A stretch of DNA of 28,072 nucleotides, taken from NCBI GenBank assembly GCA_036389715.1, contig DASVWH010000106.1:1-28072 (forward strand), written 5' to 3'. Origin of the DNA: DASVWH01 sp036389715. Lineage in GTDB: Bacteria > Acidobacteriota > Blastocatellia > Pyrinomonadales > Pyrinomonadaceae. Shown in pieces: positions 8,349-16,413 of this stretch. Each line of letters begins with the position of its first letter. Within the stretch, counting starts at the first letter, position 1. The notes under the pieces were generated by a model. That model ran no database searches and was not told where the DNA came from. It worked only from the letters and a program-made list of their open reading frames with translations. The translations under genes and the position numbers were made by a program.

Positions 8349-9809
8349 ATGCGTCGTCAACGCTTTCTCAAACCTCCCGTCAGACCCGGCAAGCGAATCA
8401 CGGCCGTCGCCCTCCTGCTCGTCGCGCTCATCACCTTAACTCGCCCCAGCTCAACAGTTACAGCCAGCCTCAAGGTATCAGCGCCGGTCCCCGGCTTTCA
8501 ATCCGAGCCGCTTTTTGCGAGTGACTTTGCGCACGACCCGGCGCGTGACGAGGATTTCGTCGAAGACTTATCGCGCCGCTCCTTTCGTTATTTCCGGGAG
8601 CAGTCCGACGCGCACACGGGGCTGGTCCTGGACCGCGCGCGGGCCGATGCCTCGCCGCATGATGAAGCGCATCGCAACGTTGCCAGCATCGCGGCCACCG
8701 GCTTTGGCCTGACCGCATGGTGCATCGCCGCCGAGCGCGGGTGGGTCTCGGCGGGAGAAGCGCGCGAGCGCGTCCGCTCAACGCTGCGTTTTCTCGCCGA
8801 GCGTGCGCCGCAGGAGCACGGCTGGTTTTATCACTGGATGGATGTGCGAACGGGCGAGAGAAGGTGGAAAAGCGAGGTCTCGTCAATTGATACGGCGCTC
8901 CTGCTCGCCGGTGTCCTGACGGCGCGCGGGCGCTTTCCCGAAGACGCAGAGATAGTGCGGCTCGCAACCCTGATTTACGAGCGCGTTGATTTTCGCTGGA
9001 TGCTCAACCGGCATCCGATGCTGCTCTCTCACGGGTGGAAACCGGAGAGCGGCTTTCTCCGCCCGCGCTGGGACACCTACAGCGAAGATACTATCCTCTA
9101 CATGCTGGCCATCGGCTCGCCGACGCACGCAATCACGCCCCGCGCCTGGCACGCACTGCGGCGCGACCGCATGACCTACGCGGGCCAGACCTATTTCACC
9201 AGCAGGCGCGTGCCCATCTTCATGCACCAGTACGCTCACGCCTGGATAGACTACCGCGACCGCCGCGAAGAGAGCGGGCGGCGCATCAACTACTTTGACA
9301 ACTCCGTCGCGGCGACCCTCGCGCACAGGGCATTCTGCATCAGTCTCGCGCGCGAGTTCCCCGGCTACGGGCCGCACGTCTGGGGCATCACGGCCTCCGA
9401 CAGCGCGAAAGGTTACGTCGCCTGGGGCGGGCCGCCGCGCGATCCGGCAATAGACGGGACGGTCGTTCCGTCAGCGCCCGGCGGCTCGTTGATGCTCACG
9501 CCCGTGCTGGCGCTCAAGGCTTTGCGCACGATGTATGAGAAGTTCGGCGAGCGCGTCTACGGCCGCTACGGATTCATAGACGCCTTTAATCCGACGAACG
9601 GCTGGGTTGATACGGATGTCATCGGCATCAACGTCGGGATTATGCTTTTGAGTGCCGAAAACATGCGGACGGGCAATGTCTGGCGCTGGTTTATGAGCAA
9701 CCGCGAAATCCCGCGCGCGATGCAGTTAATCGGGCTCAGGCCCGAGCGACACGGTAGACGAAAAAGTCAGGGCCGGGCGAGACGCACAAGTGTTTCGCGG
9801 GGGAACTGA
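8349..9809 (+). CDS. Secreted glucoamylase-family (PF10091) protein, probable GH144 beta-1,2-glucanase
   Basis: Encodes 486 residues. Its ATG follows the TAA of the GH3 gene with no intervening base, so the two are almost certainly translationally coupled. The N-terminus has a basic stretch and a hydrophobic segment (about 18-31), giving a signal peptide or anchor. The body is an (alpha/alpha)6-barrel type glycosidase with the motifs expected for the COG5368/PF10091 family: GLVLDR (91-96), SIAATGFGLTAW (113-124), HGWFYHW (157-163), SSIDTALLLAGVL (178-190), YSEDTILYMLAIGSPTH (244-260), WGITASDS (345-352) and DGTVVPSAPGGSL (369-381). Family members characterised as GH144 are endo-beta-1,2-glucanases, and the pairing with GH3 is common. 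The older name glucoamylase is probably misleading. I did not assign catalytic residues. The C-terminal 25 residues are basic and look disordered. Confidence 0.85.
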   Translation: MRRQRFLKPPVRPGKRITAVALLLVALITLTRPSSTVTASLKVSAPVPGFQSEPLFASDFAHDPARDEDFVEDLSRRSFRYFREQSDAHTGLVLDRARADASPHDEAHRNVASIAATGFGLTAWCIAAERGWVSAGEARERVRSTLRFLAERAPQEHGWFYHWMDVRTGERRWKSEVSSIDTALLLAGVLTARGRFPEDAEIVRLATLIYERVDFRWMLNRHPMLLSHGWKPESGFLRPRWDTYSEDTILYMLAIGSPTHAITPRAWHALRRDRMTYAGQTYFTSRRVPIFMHQYAHAWIDYRDRREESGRRINYFDNSVAATLAHRAFCISLAREFPGYGPHVWGITASDSAKGYVAWGGPPRDPAIDGTVVPSAPGGSLMLTPVLALKALRTMYEKFGERVYGRYGFIDAFNPTNGWVDTDVIGINVGIMLLSAENMRTGNVWRWFMSNREIPRAMQLIGLRPERHGRRKSQGRARRTSVSRGN

Positions 9810-9894
9810 TGCACCGGCGGGGCCTGGATGCCCTCCCTCGTGAGTCATTACCGCCCTCCCTGGTCGTTTACCGATGCCCTTTATCCTCAATCAT

Positions 9895-11430
9895 TTACCG
9901 CTGGCGCGCGTCACGCCCGTAAAGCTCCGTCATCTTTTTCAGCCGTCCGCTCAGCTCTTCGGTCAGCGCCTCGGGTTTGAAGCGCCAGGCCCAGTTGCCG
10001 TCTGTGCTGTTGGGCAGATTCATGCGCGCCTGCGTGCCGAGCCCGAGCACATCCTGAAAGGGTACGACGGCCGTGTCGGCGACCGAGGCGAGGGCGGCGC
10101 GGATGAAATCCCAGTGAATCTCCCTGCCGTCCGATTGAAGATAGTCCAGGCAGAAGCGGCGCTCGCGCTCGATCTGCGCGGCGTCGCGCGTCGAGCCCGC
10201 TCCGGCGACGCCTGTGAACCAGCCGACGGTCGTGTCGTTGTCGTGCGTGCCCGTGTAGACGACCGAGTTGCCGATGTAGTTGTGCGGGAGGTCTTGATTA
10301 TGGCTGTCGCCGCCGAAGCCGAACTGCAAGATGCGCATTCCCGGTAAGCCGAAGTGGTCGCGCAGGGCGACGACATCTGGCGTGATAACGCCGAGGTCTT
10401 CGGCGATGACGGGCAGATCGCCAAGGGCCTGCCTGATGGCCGTGAACAGCTCGCGTCCCGGCACGCTGACCCAGCGGCCGCGCTCCGCGGTCTGATCGCC
10501 GCCGGGGATTTCCCAACTGGCGGCGAAACCGCGAAAGTGGTCCACGCGAACGATGTCGAAGATTTCGAGCGTGGCGCGCACGCGCTCAATCCACCAACGG
10601 AAGCCCTCGGCCTGCATCCGCTCCCAGTTGTAGATGGGATTGCCCCAGAGCTGGCCCGTCGCGCTGAAGTAATCTGGAGGCACGCCCGCGACGACGATTG
10701 GATTGCCGTTTGCATCGAGCTTGAACTGCTCCGGGTGCGTCCAGACATCGGCGGAATCACGCGCGACGAAGATCGGGATGTCGCCAATGATTTTGATGCC
10801 GCGATGATGACAATAGCCTTTGAGCGCCATCCATTGCTTGAAGAAGAGAAATTGATAGAACTTCTGCGCCTCTATCTCTTCGCGCAACTCTTCGCGCGCC
10901 CGGGCCAGCGCAGCCGGAACGCGCCCGGTCAGCTCTGGCTCCCACTCATTCCAGGCCCGTCCATGCTGCGCATCCTTGAGCGCGCGATAGAGCGCGTAAT
11001 CGTCCAGCCAGGAGGCTGCGTGCCGGATGAAAGCGTCGAAGTCCGAGCGAAGCCGCGCGTTGGTCGTCTGCCTGAAACGCTCGAAGGCTTTTTTCAGCAG
11101 CTCGTTCTTAAAATTGATGACTTCGCCGAAGGCCACTCTCTCTTCAGGGAAAGCGGGCGGTTGCGCGAGGTCCTCGTGCGCCAGCAAGCCTTCGTCGGCG
11201 AGCCGCTCCGGGCTAATCAGCAGCGTGTTACCGGCGAAGGCCGAGAAGCACTGGTAAGGAGAATCGCCGTAGCCCGTCGGCCCGAGCGGCAGCACCTGCC
11301 AGAGGCTCTGCCCCGCGGCCGCGAGAAAATCCATGAAACGATAGGCGCTGTCGCCCAGGTCTCCGATGCCGAACCGGCCCGGCAGCGAGGTCGGGTGTAA
11401 AAGGATGCCGCTCGATCTTGGGAAGCTCAC
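9895..11430 (-). CDS. malQ: 4-alpha-glucanotransferase (amylomaltase, GH77)
   Basis: Encodes 511 residues, the usual length for short GH77 enzymes. The start is GTG at 11430, supported by a strong AAGGAGG at 11436-11442. Diagnostic segments: RSSGILLHPTSLPGRFGIGDLG (N-terminus), LPLGPTGYGDSPYQ (47-60), GDIPIFVARDSADVW (216-230), the nucleophile Asp297 in RVDHFRG, the acid/base Glu344 in IAEDLG, and the third acid Asp397 in GTHDND. The enzyme transfers 4-alpha-glucan segments between maltodextrins in the cytoplasm, in maltose or glycogen metabolism. It is the last gene of a minus-strand operon, 20 bp after a secreted propeller protein. That is an unusual neighbour for malQ. No other maltodextrin gene is in the window. 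Confidence 0.95.
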   Translation of the reverse strand: MSFPRSSGILLHPTSLPGRFGIGDLGDSAYRFMDFLAAAGQSLWQVLPLGPTGYGDSPYQCFSAFAGNTLLISPERLADEGLLAHEDLAQPPAFPEERVAFGEVINFKNELLKKAFERFRQTTNARLRSDFDAFIRHAASWLDDYALYRALKDAQHGRAWNEWEPELTGRVPAALARAREELREEIEAQKFYQFLFFKQWMALKGYCHHRGIKIIGDIPIFVARDSADVWTHPEQFKLDANGNPIVVAGVPPDYFSATGQLWGNPIYNWERMQAEGFRWWIERVRATLEIFDIVRVDHFRGFAASWEIPGGDQTAERGRWVSVPGRELFTAIRQALGDLPVIAEDLGVITPDVVALRDHFGLPGMRILQFGFGGDSHNQDLPHNYIGNSVVYTGTHDNDTTVGWFTGVAGAGSTRDAAQIERERRFCLDYLQSDGREIHWDFIRAALASVADTAVVPFQDVLGLGTQARMNLPNSTDGNWAWRFKPEALTEELSGRLKKMTELYGRDARQR

Positions 11431-11450
11431 CGCCCCCTCCTTGCTTTGAT

Positions 11451-13325
11451 TTAACGTGGATGGAAGAGCGTGTTTGAGATTCCCTTGCCTTCGGTAATCG
11501 TCAAGACTCTATCAAGGGCCGGAGCGTTGATGGTTTCCAGCGTGCCGCCGGGCCACTTGATTTCGAGCTTGTCTATCCTGGCAAGCGTCCCCAGGCCGAA
11601 ATGAATGCGCGGATCGTTCTGTGAAGCATAGCCCGCGCCGCTGACCGCGTCGGCACGCTGCCGGAGCTTGCCCGCCGTCAGGTAAACGATGGCCCCGGTC
11701 GCATCCTTCGGGCTCTTCTTCGAGACATCGCCGACGAGCCGCAGCTCCAGCCAGTGCGCGGCCGTCTGATTGACGTTGCGCAGGAGCATCGGCTTTGAAT
11801 CCATGTTGTTGACGACGGCATCGAGCCGCCCGTCTGCGTCCAGATCGCCGACGGCCAGCCCGCGCGCCGTGACGGGGATGGCCAGGCCGCTGCCCGGCGC
11901 AGCGCTCACGCGCTCGAACTTGCCGGTCGCGAGATTGCGAAAGAGCAGGAGCTGCTGGGCGAAGCTGGTTCCCCACTGGTACTGGTCCACGGCCGGGTAG
12001 ACGTGCCCGTTGGCGACGAGCAAATCTTTCCAGCCGTCGTTGTCATAATCAATAAAGCTCACGCCCCAGCCGAGAAAAGGGATGGTCGGCTCGCCGTGCC
12101 CGCTCTGGAAAGTAACGTCCATCCAGTTGCCGCCGCCGTCGTTGTGATAGAGCGTGTTTGAATCGTCCGAGAAGTTCGTGACGTAGAAATCGACGCGCCC
12201 GTCATTGTCATAATCGCCGACGGCGAGGCCCATCCCGGCCTGCTCGCGCCCGTTCTCGTTGAGCGCGACGCCCGCCGGATAGCCCGTCTCTTCAAACGTC
12301 CCGTTGCCCTTGTTGATGTAGAGCAGCTTCGGCGTCGAATCGTTGACGACGATCAGATCGAGCAGGTCATCGTCGTCCGCGTGAACGAAGGCCGAGGAGA
12401 ATCCGTAGAAGCCTTCCGGGTCATGGACGCCAGCCCGCTTGCTCGCATCTTCAAACGTCCCGTCCGCCTTCTGGTGATAGAGCGTGTCGCCCTCGCCCTT
12501 CAAGCCGCGCGGGCCGCACATCACCGGCACGCCGCGAAACTGGCAGAAGTTTTGCCCGACGCCGCCGGGCTTTCCGGCCTGGCTCGGGTTCGGCGGCAGG
12601 TTATTGAAATCTATCTGGACGTAGCCCGGAACGAAGAGGTCCAGGCGGCCGTCGCCGTCGTAATCGCCCCAGGTCGCGCCCGTGCTCCAGCCCTTGCGCG
12701 CCACGCCCAGCCGCTCCGCGACATCCGTGAACGTCCCGTCGCCGTTGTTGTGATAGAGCCGCGAGACGCCGAAGTTGCCGACGTACATATCGGGCCGCCC
12801 GTCGTTGTCGTAATCGCCGACGGCGACGCCGAATCCCCACCGCTCGTTGGCGACACCGGCCCGCTCGGTCACGTCCTCGAACTGCCAGTTGCCCTTGTTG
12901 CGATAGAGGGCCGCGCGCGGCGCCTTCTCTTTGCCCTGCATGGCGTCTACGGTCGAGCCGTTGAGCAGGTAGATATCGGGCCGCCCATCATTGTCGTAAT
13001 CGAAGACGGCGACTCCGCTCGACGGCGTCTCGAAGATGTAATCCTTGGCCGCCCCGCCCGCGCGATGCCGGAAGCCCTTGAGCGCCGTCCGCTCCGTGAT
13101 GTCCTCGAAGATGACCGGAGCCTTCGGGTCAACTACCCCGACCGTGCGCCGCGAAGTATAGACGACGGCCGCGCCGGTCGAGACGCCGCCCATCCCGCCC
13201 GCGCCTTGCGGCCGCGGCGACGGAGCCTGACTCGGCTGCTGCGCCCGCGCCGTCAGGACCAGAGAGGGATGGGCCAGCCAGAGAAGGACGAACAAAGAGA
13301 GGCCGCGAAGCAGCACGAATTTCAT
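11451..13325 (-). CDS. Secreted CRTAC1-type seven-blade FG-GAP/VCBS protein with ASPIC/UnbV domain (copy B)
   Basis: Encodes 624 residues from the ATG at 13325, whose A overlaps the TGA of the preceding gene (TGATG), indicating translational coupling. A GTG one codon earlier is possible. A signal peptide (FVLLRGLSLFVLLWLAHPSL, cleavage near TARAQ) leads to a Pro-rich linker. Seven blade motifs follow, at about residues 109, 171, 221, 316, 371, 426 and 494, most of the form DYDNDGRPDIYVGN. These resemble integrin-type Ca-binding loops. The fourth has lost its glycine (HADDDDLLD). A cysteine pair (261 and 270, in FCQFRGVPVMCGPRG) lies before blade four. Residues about 528-600 form the ASPIC/UnbV domain with GYASQNDPRIHFGLG and IKWPGG. 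The function of this bacterial family is not established; binding or adhesion at the cell surface is plausible. Adjacent copy A is a clear paralogue. Confidence 0.9.
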   Translation of the reverse strand: MKFVLLRGLSLFVLLWLAHPSLVLTARAQQPSQAPSPRPQGAGGMGGVSTGAAVVYTSRRTVGVVDPKAPVIFEDITERTALKGFRHRAGGAAKDYIFETPSSGVAVFDYDNDGRPDIYLLNGSTVDAMQGKEKAPRAALYRNKGNWQFEDVTERAGVANERWGFGVAVGDYDNDGRPDMYVGNFGVSRLYHNNGDGTFTDVAERLGVARKGWSTGATWGDYDGDGRLDLFVPGYVQIDFNNLPPNPSQAGKPGGVGQNFCQFRGVPVMCGPRGLKGEGDTLYHQKADGTFEDASKRAGVHDPEGFYGFSSAFVHADDDDLLDLIVVNDSTPKLLYINKGNGTFEETGYPAGVALNENGREQAGMGLAVGDYDNDGRVDFYVTNFSDDSNTLYHNDGGGNWMDVTFQSGHGEPTIPFLGWGVSFIDYDNDGWKDLLVANGHVYPAVDQYQWGTSFAQQLLLFRNLATGKFERVSAAPGSGLAIPVTARGLAVGDLDADGRLDAVVNNMDSKPMLLRNVNQTAAHWLELRLVGDVSKKSPKDATGAIVYLTAGKLRQRADAVSGAGYASQNDPRIHFGLGTLARIDKLEIKWPGGTLETINAPALDRVLTITEGKGISNTLFHPR

Positions 13326-15151
13326 CACTTGGTTGGTATCTCTCCCTCTTTGACTGTCAGGTAACGGTCGAGCGGCGGGTTGATAATCCGCTGCGTTCGA
13401 TTGCCCGGCCAGCGAATCTCCAGCGATTTGACGCCCGCAGCCGCTCCCAGCCCGACGATGACGCGCGGGTCGCTCGACGAGAGATAGCTGCCCGCGCTGG
13501 TCACATCGGTCGTCCGGCGTCGTCCCGCCGTATCCGTCAGGGTGATTCGCGCGCCGAGCCCATGACGGTTGGACTTTGCACCGAGAAGCGAAATTCCGAG
13601 CCAGTGATTGCGCGTCCCGTCATTGCGCAGGACGACGGGCGCGCTTTCGAGCACGGAGAGCACGATGTCCGTATCGCCGTCGTTGTCGAGGTCTCCGAAG
13701 GCCGCGCCGCGCGCCACCAGCGGACTATTGAAGGCTTGTCCGGCGGTCGCGGAGACGTTAACGAATCCCTTTCCGGTGTTGCGCATCAGGAGCGGCGTCT
13801 GCCTGTACTTCAAATAGCTCGAAGTCTTCTCGACCGTGTCCAGCACGTGGCTCTGCGCGACGAAGATGTCTAGCCAGCCGTCGTTGTCCGCGTCCAGAAA
13901 GCGCGTCCCCCAGCCCGAATAGAGCAGCGTTATCTGGCCCACCGCCGTCGTGTTGGTCGTGTAGGTAAAAGAGCCGTCGGCGTTATTGCGAAAGAGCGGA
14001 TAAGTTTCGTTCGAAAGCGCCGTGATGAAGATGTCCGGGTGGCCGTCGTTGTCGTAGTCCCCCGCATCAACGCCCATCCCGGCGAAGGTCTTCCCGTTCT
14101 CGTCATAACTGACGCCCGCCAGCAGGGCCGCGTCTTCAAACGTCCCGTCGCCCTTGTTCAGGTAGAGCGACTGGCGCACGCTGTCGTTGGCGACGATGAT
14201 GTCCGTCAGGCCGTCGCCGTCGAAATCCGCGAACGCGACGCCGAGCCCCTTGCCGTTAGCGTCGAAGATTTTTGACGCGGCGGTCACGTCCTGAAACGTC
14301 CCGTCCGGCTGCTGTCGAAAGAGTAGATTCGACGCTCCCTTGAAATTATCCGGGTGGCAGTAGGCGCGATAAGTCGGGCGCGGGTCGCCGCAGTAGAGTG
14401 CGCCCTTCTCGAAATCCCATTCCATGTAGCGGGCGACGAAGAGATCGAGCCTCCCGTCATTGTCATAGTCGAGCCAGCCCGCGCTCGTTGACCACCCGCC
14501 GCCCGCCACGCCCGCACGCTTCGTCACATCCTCAAACGTCCCGTCGCCTCTATTACGATAAAGAATATTCGCGCCGTACGCCGTGACGTAGAGGTCCGGC
14601 AAGCCGTCGTTATCATAATCGGCGGCGGCCGCGCCCATCGCGTAGCCTTCGCCCCTGACGCCCGCGCGCACCGTCACGTCCTCAAACGTCCCGTCCGGTT
14701 TCTGGTGATAGAGCCGGTTCCAGTATTTCGGGTCGCGCTTGTCGGGCGTGGCGTTCTTCGGCGAGGGGTCTTCGAGCCGCGCGCCATTGGTGAAGTAGAG
14801 GTCCAGCCGTCCGTCCGCGTCGTAATCGAGCATCGCCACGCCGCCGCCCATCGCTTCGAGCAGGTACTTCTGCGAAGTCCGCGAAGCGGCCTGTTTGAAA
14901 TCAATCCCGGTCTGCCTGGTAATGTCCGTAAACGTCACTGGCGAGGGGGCTTGCGGGCCCGGCGGGGGCGGCGTTTTGATGCCCTCGCCGCCGCTGTAAG
15001 AGCGGCCGGTGCGCTGCGGCGCGGCGGGAGGTGCCGGAGTCGGAGACGGCTGCTGAGCCGGGACCGGCAAAGCGCTCGTCAGCAATAACAGTGCGACGCC
15101 GAAAGCTCGCGGCAGCCCCTCGCTCAAAGCAATAATATTCCGCAAGTTCAT
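13325..15151 (-). CDS. Secreted CRTAC1-type seven-blade FG-GAP/VCBS protein with ASPIC/UnbV domain (copy A)
   Basis: Encodes 608 residues from the ATG at 15151, with a modest GAGAG-like ribosome site. The signal peptide (hydrophobic 18-31, cleavage near PVPAQ) is followed by a Pro-rich linker to about 70. Seven blade motifs are all intact, at about residues 109, 178, 228, 309, 365, 420 and 487 (for example LDYDADGRLDLYF and GDYDNDGHPDIFI). Each is followed by a strand of the type GDGTFEDVT and an AGV turn, as in other CRTAC1-like proteins. Cys254 and Cys265 lie before blade four, at the place of the cysteine pair in copy B. The ASPIC/UnbV domain covers about 517-600 (GLGARITL, YLSSSDPRVIVGLG, IRWPG). 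It is the second gene after the nitrilase-like gene (65 bp gap) and overlaps copy B by one base. Expected location: periplasm or cell surface. Ligand unknown. Confidence 0.9.
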   Translation of the reverse strand: MNLRNIIALSEGLPRAFGVALLLLTSALPVPAQQPSPTPAPPAAPQRTGRSYSGGEGIKTPPPPGPQAPSPVTFTDITRQTGIDFKQAASRTSQKYLLEAMGGGVAMLDYDADGRLDLYFTNGARLEDPSPKNATPDKRDPKYWNRLYHQKPDGTFEDVTVRAGVRGEGYAMGAAAADYDNDGLPDLYVTAYGANILYRNRGDGTFEDVTKRAGVAGGGWSTSAGWLDYDNDGRLDLFVARYMEWDFEKGALYCGDPRPTYRAYCHPDNFKGASNLLFRQQPDGTFQDVTAASKIFDANGKGLGVAFADFDGDGLTDIIVANDSVRQSLYLNKGDGTFEDAALLAGVSYDENGKTFAGMGVDAGDYDNDGHPDIFITALSNETYPLFRNNADGSFTYTTNTTAVGQITLLYSGWGTRFLDADNDGWLDIFVAQSHVLDTVEKTSSYLKYRQTPLLMRNTGKGFVNVSATAGQAFNSPLVARGAAFGDLDNDGDTDIVLSVLESAPVVLRNDGTRNHWLGISLLGAKSNRHGLGARITLTDTAGRRRTTDVTSAGSYLSSSDPRVIVGLGAAAGVKSLEIRWPGNRTQRIINPPLDRYLTVKEGEIPTK

Positions 15152-15216
15152 TTACTGCTCTCGATATCCGGTTGACTTCCGGGCCAATAAAATTCTCCCG
15201 GCGAGCCTCTGAAACC

Positions 15217-16254
15217 TTACTCAAAGCTCGCCCGGCCTTCCGGCCCATCACCGAGCCGCCGCTTCGATTCGTCTATCAGCAGATTATTGCGCTCGTATGA
15301 GAGGCTCGCAAGCCCGGCGTTCTCGCCCTCTATCTGCGGCGGATAGATGTGCTCGCGATAGACGGGGTAAGCCTCCGTGCGAAGATGCGCGAGCATGTGA
15401 TGGCCGCGGCGCGTGGCGCGCTCATGCCGGAGCGAAGAGATGTCTACGGGCGCGACGACGATGCGCTCGCCGGGGCCTGGACTGGCCTGCGCGAGCAGCC
15501 GTCCGTCGTAATCCACGACCTGGCTGCCGCCCGGCCAGGAATAGGGCGGGTAGTGTTTGAGGCTCGCGCCCTGGTTGGCGGCGACGACGTAGGCCACGTT
15601 CTCCAGCGCACGGCAGCGATTGACGACCGTCCACCAATCCATCGGCTCGGTCGCGCCCCAGGGGTCCATATAGGCCGAGACGCGGACCAGAATCTCCGCG
15701 CCGTTGGCCGTCAACTGCCTGATAGCCTCCGGAAACAGCCAGTCGTAGCAGACGGCGCAACCGATGCGCCCGATCGGCGTATCTGCGACGGGAAAGAGCG
15801 GCTCGTCGTAGCCTTCGAGGTCATGCGGGCTGGCGTGGACTTCGTACGGCAGCCACGTATTGACCTTCCGGTACTTGTACAAAACGCCTTCGGGGCCGAT
15901 CAGGCAGGTCGTGTTGAAGACCACGCCCGGCCACTTCGGATCGAGTTCCAGCATCGTCCCGCTCTGGATGTAGATGCCGTACTCGCGCGCCTTCCCTTCG
16001 AGCCGTTCCGTGTGCTCGTTCGGAATCCGCACGGCCAGTTTCTCGATCAGCTCCGCGACCGACGGAAAGACCGGCGCGGCGTGCGCGAACTCTGGAAAGA
16101 CGACGAGCCGGACGGGCAGAAAGGGCGCGCTGCCCGCGACCGCCGAATCAATCATCGAAAGCATCCGGTCCGTATTGGCGCGCATCCCCCGGCGCTCGAC
16201 CGGGTTTGGCAACGCCGTCTGGCACGCCGCCACCGCATATCTGATCTGTTCCAT
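15217..16254 (-). CDS. Carbon-nitrogen hydrolase of the nitrilase superfamily
   Basis: Encodes 345 residues. The start at 16254 (MEQIRYAVAACQTA) is chosen because GGAG at 16261-16264 is six bases upstream; the earlier TTG (16266) and ATG (16260) are too close to or in front of that site. The catalytic triad is visible: Glu55 in VVFPEF, Lys130 in YRKVNTW, and the nucleophile Cys169 in GCAVCYDWLFPEAI. There is no signal peptide, so the enzyme is cytoplasmic. Superfamily members hydrolyse nitriles, amides, N-carbamyl compounds or ureido acids. The segments WTVVNRCRALENVAYVVAANQGA and PGGSQVVDYDGRLLA fit the amidase-like branches better than true nitrilases, but the substrate cannot be assigned. 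It leads an apparent operon with two secreted propeller proteins and malQ. An array of short repeats lies directly upstream. Confidence 0.88.
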   Translation of the reverse strand: MEQIRYAVAACQTALPNPVERRGMRANTDRMLSMIDSAVAGSAPFLPVRLVVFPEFAHAAPVFPSVAELIEKLAVRIPNEHTERLEGKAREYGIYIQSGTMLELDPKWPGVVFNTTCLIGPEGVLYKYRKVNTWLPYEVHASPHDLEGYDEPLFPVADTPIGRIGCAVCYDWLFPEAIRQLTANGAEILVRVSAYMDPWGATEPMDWWTVVNRCRALENVAYVVAANQGASLKHYPPYSWPGGSQVVDYDGRLLAQASPGPGERIVVAPVDISSLRHERATRRGHHMLAHLRTEAYPVYREHIYPPQIEGENAGLASLSYERNNLLIDESKRRLGDGPEGRASFE

Positions 16255-16260
16255 AACCAT

Positions 16261-16264
16261 CTCC
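16261..16264 (-). promoter_or_regulatory. Ribosome-binding site deciding the nitrilase-superfamily start
   Basis: On the minus strand GGAG lies six bases before the ATG at 16254. It abuts the alternative ATG at 16260 and overlaps the codon after the TTG at 16266, so only 16254 has normal spacing. Confidence 0.6.
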
Positions 16265-16274
16265 AAAAGCAGGT

Positions 16275-16413
16275 GATGAGTAATGAGCTAAAAGTGATGA
16301 GCGATGAGCGATGAGTAATGAGTAAAAAGCAGATAGCTCTTATCTCTTCACTCACTACGCATTACTGATTGCCTATCACTCATTACTCATTACTCATCAC
16401 TCATCACTCATCA
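16275..16413. repeat. Inverted arrays of a short ATGAG-type repeat
   Basis: The left arm (16275-16323) carries six plus-strand copies of RATGAG, such as GATGAGCGATGAGTAATGAG. The right arm (about 16378-16413) carries five copies of the complement, CTCATY. The arms are separated by about 54 bases containing an AGATA/TATCT mini-hairpin (16331-16345). The arms can pair into a long imperfect hairpin. The right arm runs into the 3' end of the upstream gene and supplies its stop codon (TGA at 16397-16399). It may act as a transcript 3'-end structure or be a dispersed intergenic repeat; the sequence alone does not decide. Confidence 0.8.

Noticed and set aside
9810..9894. Three TTACCG-like words between the GH144-type gene and malQ
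   Set aside because: Short words with irregular spacing in an 85-bp gap; likely chance. No convincing terminator hairpin is seen there either.
16255..16266. Earlier TTG and ATG starts for the nitrilase-superfamily gene
   Set aside because: They abut or precede the GGAG site; only the ATG at 16254 has normal spacing.
16275..16413. Possible CRISPR array from the regular short repeats
   Set aside because: Units are 6-9 bases with no unique spacers, and the two halves are inverted; no cas genes are present.
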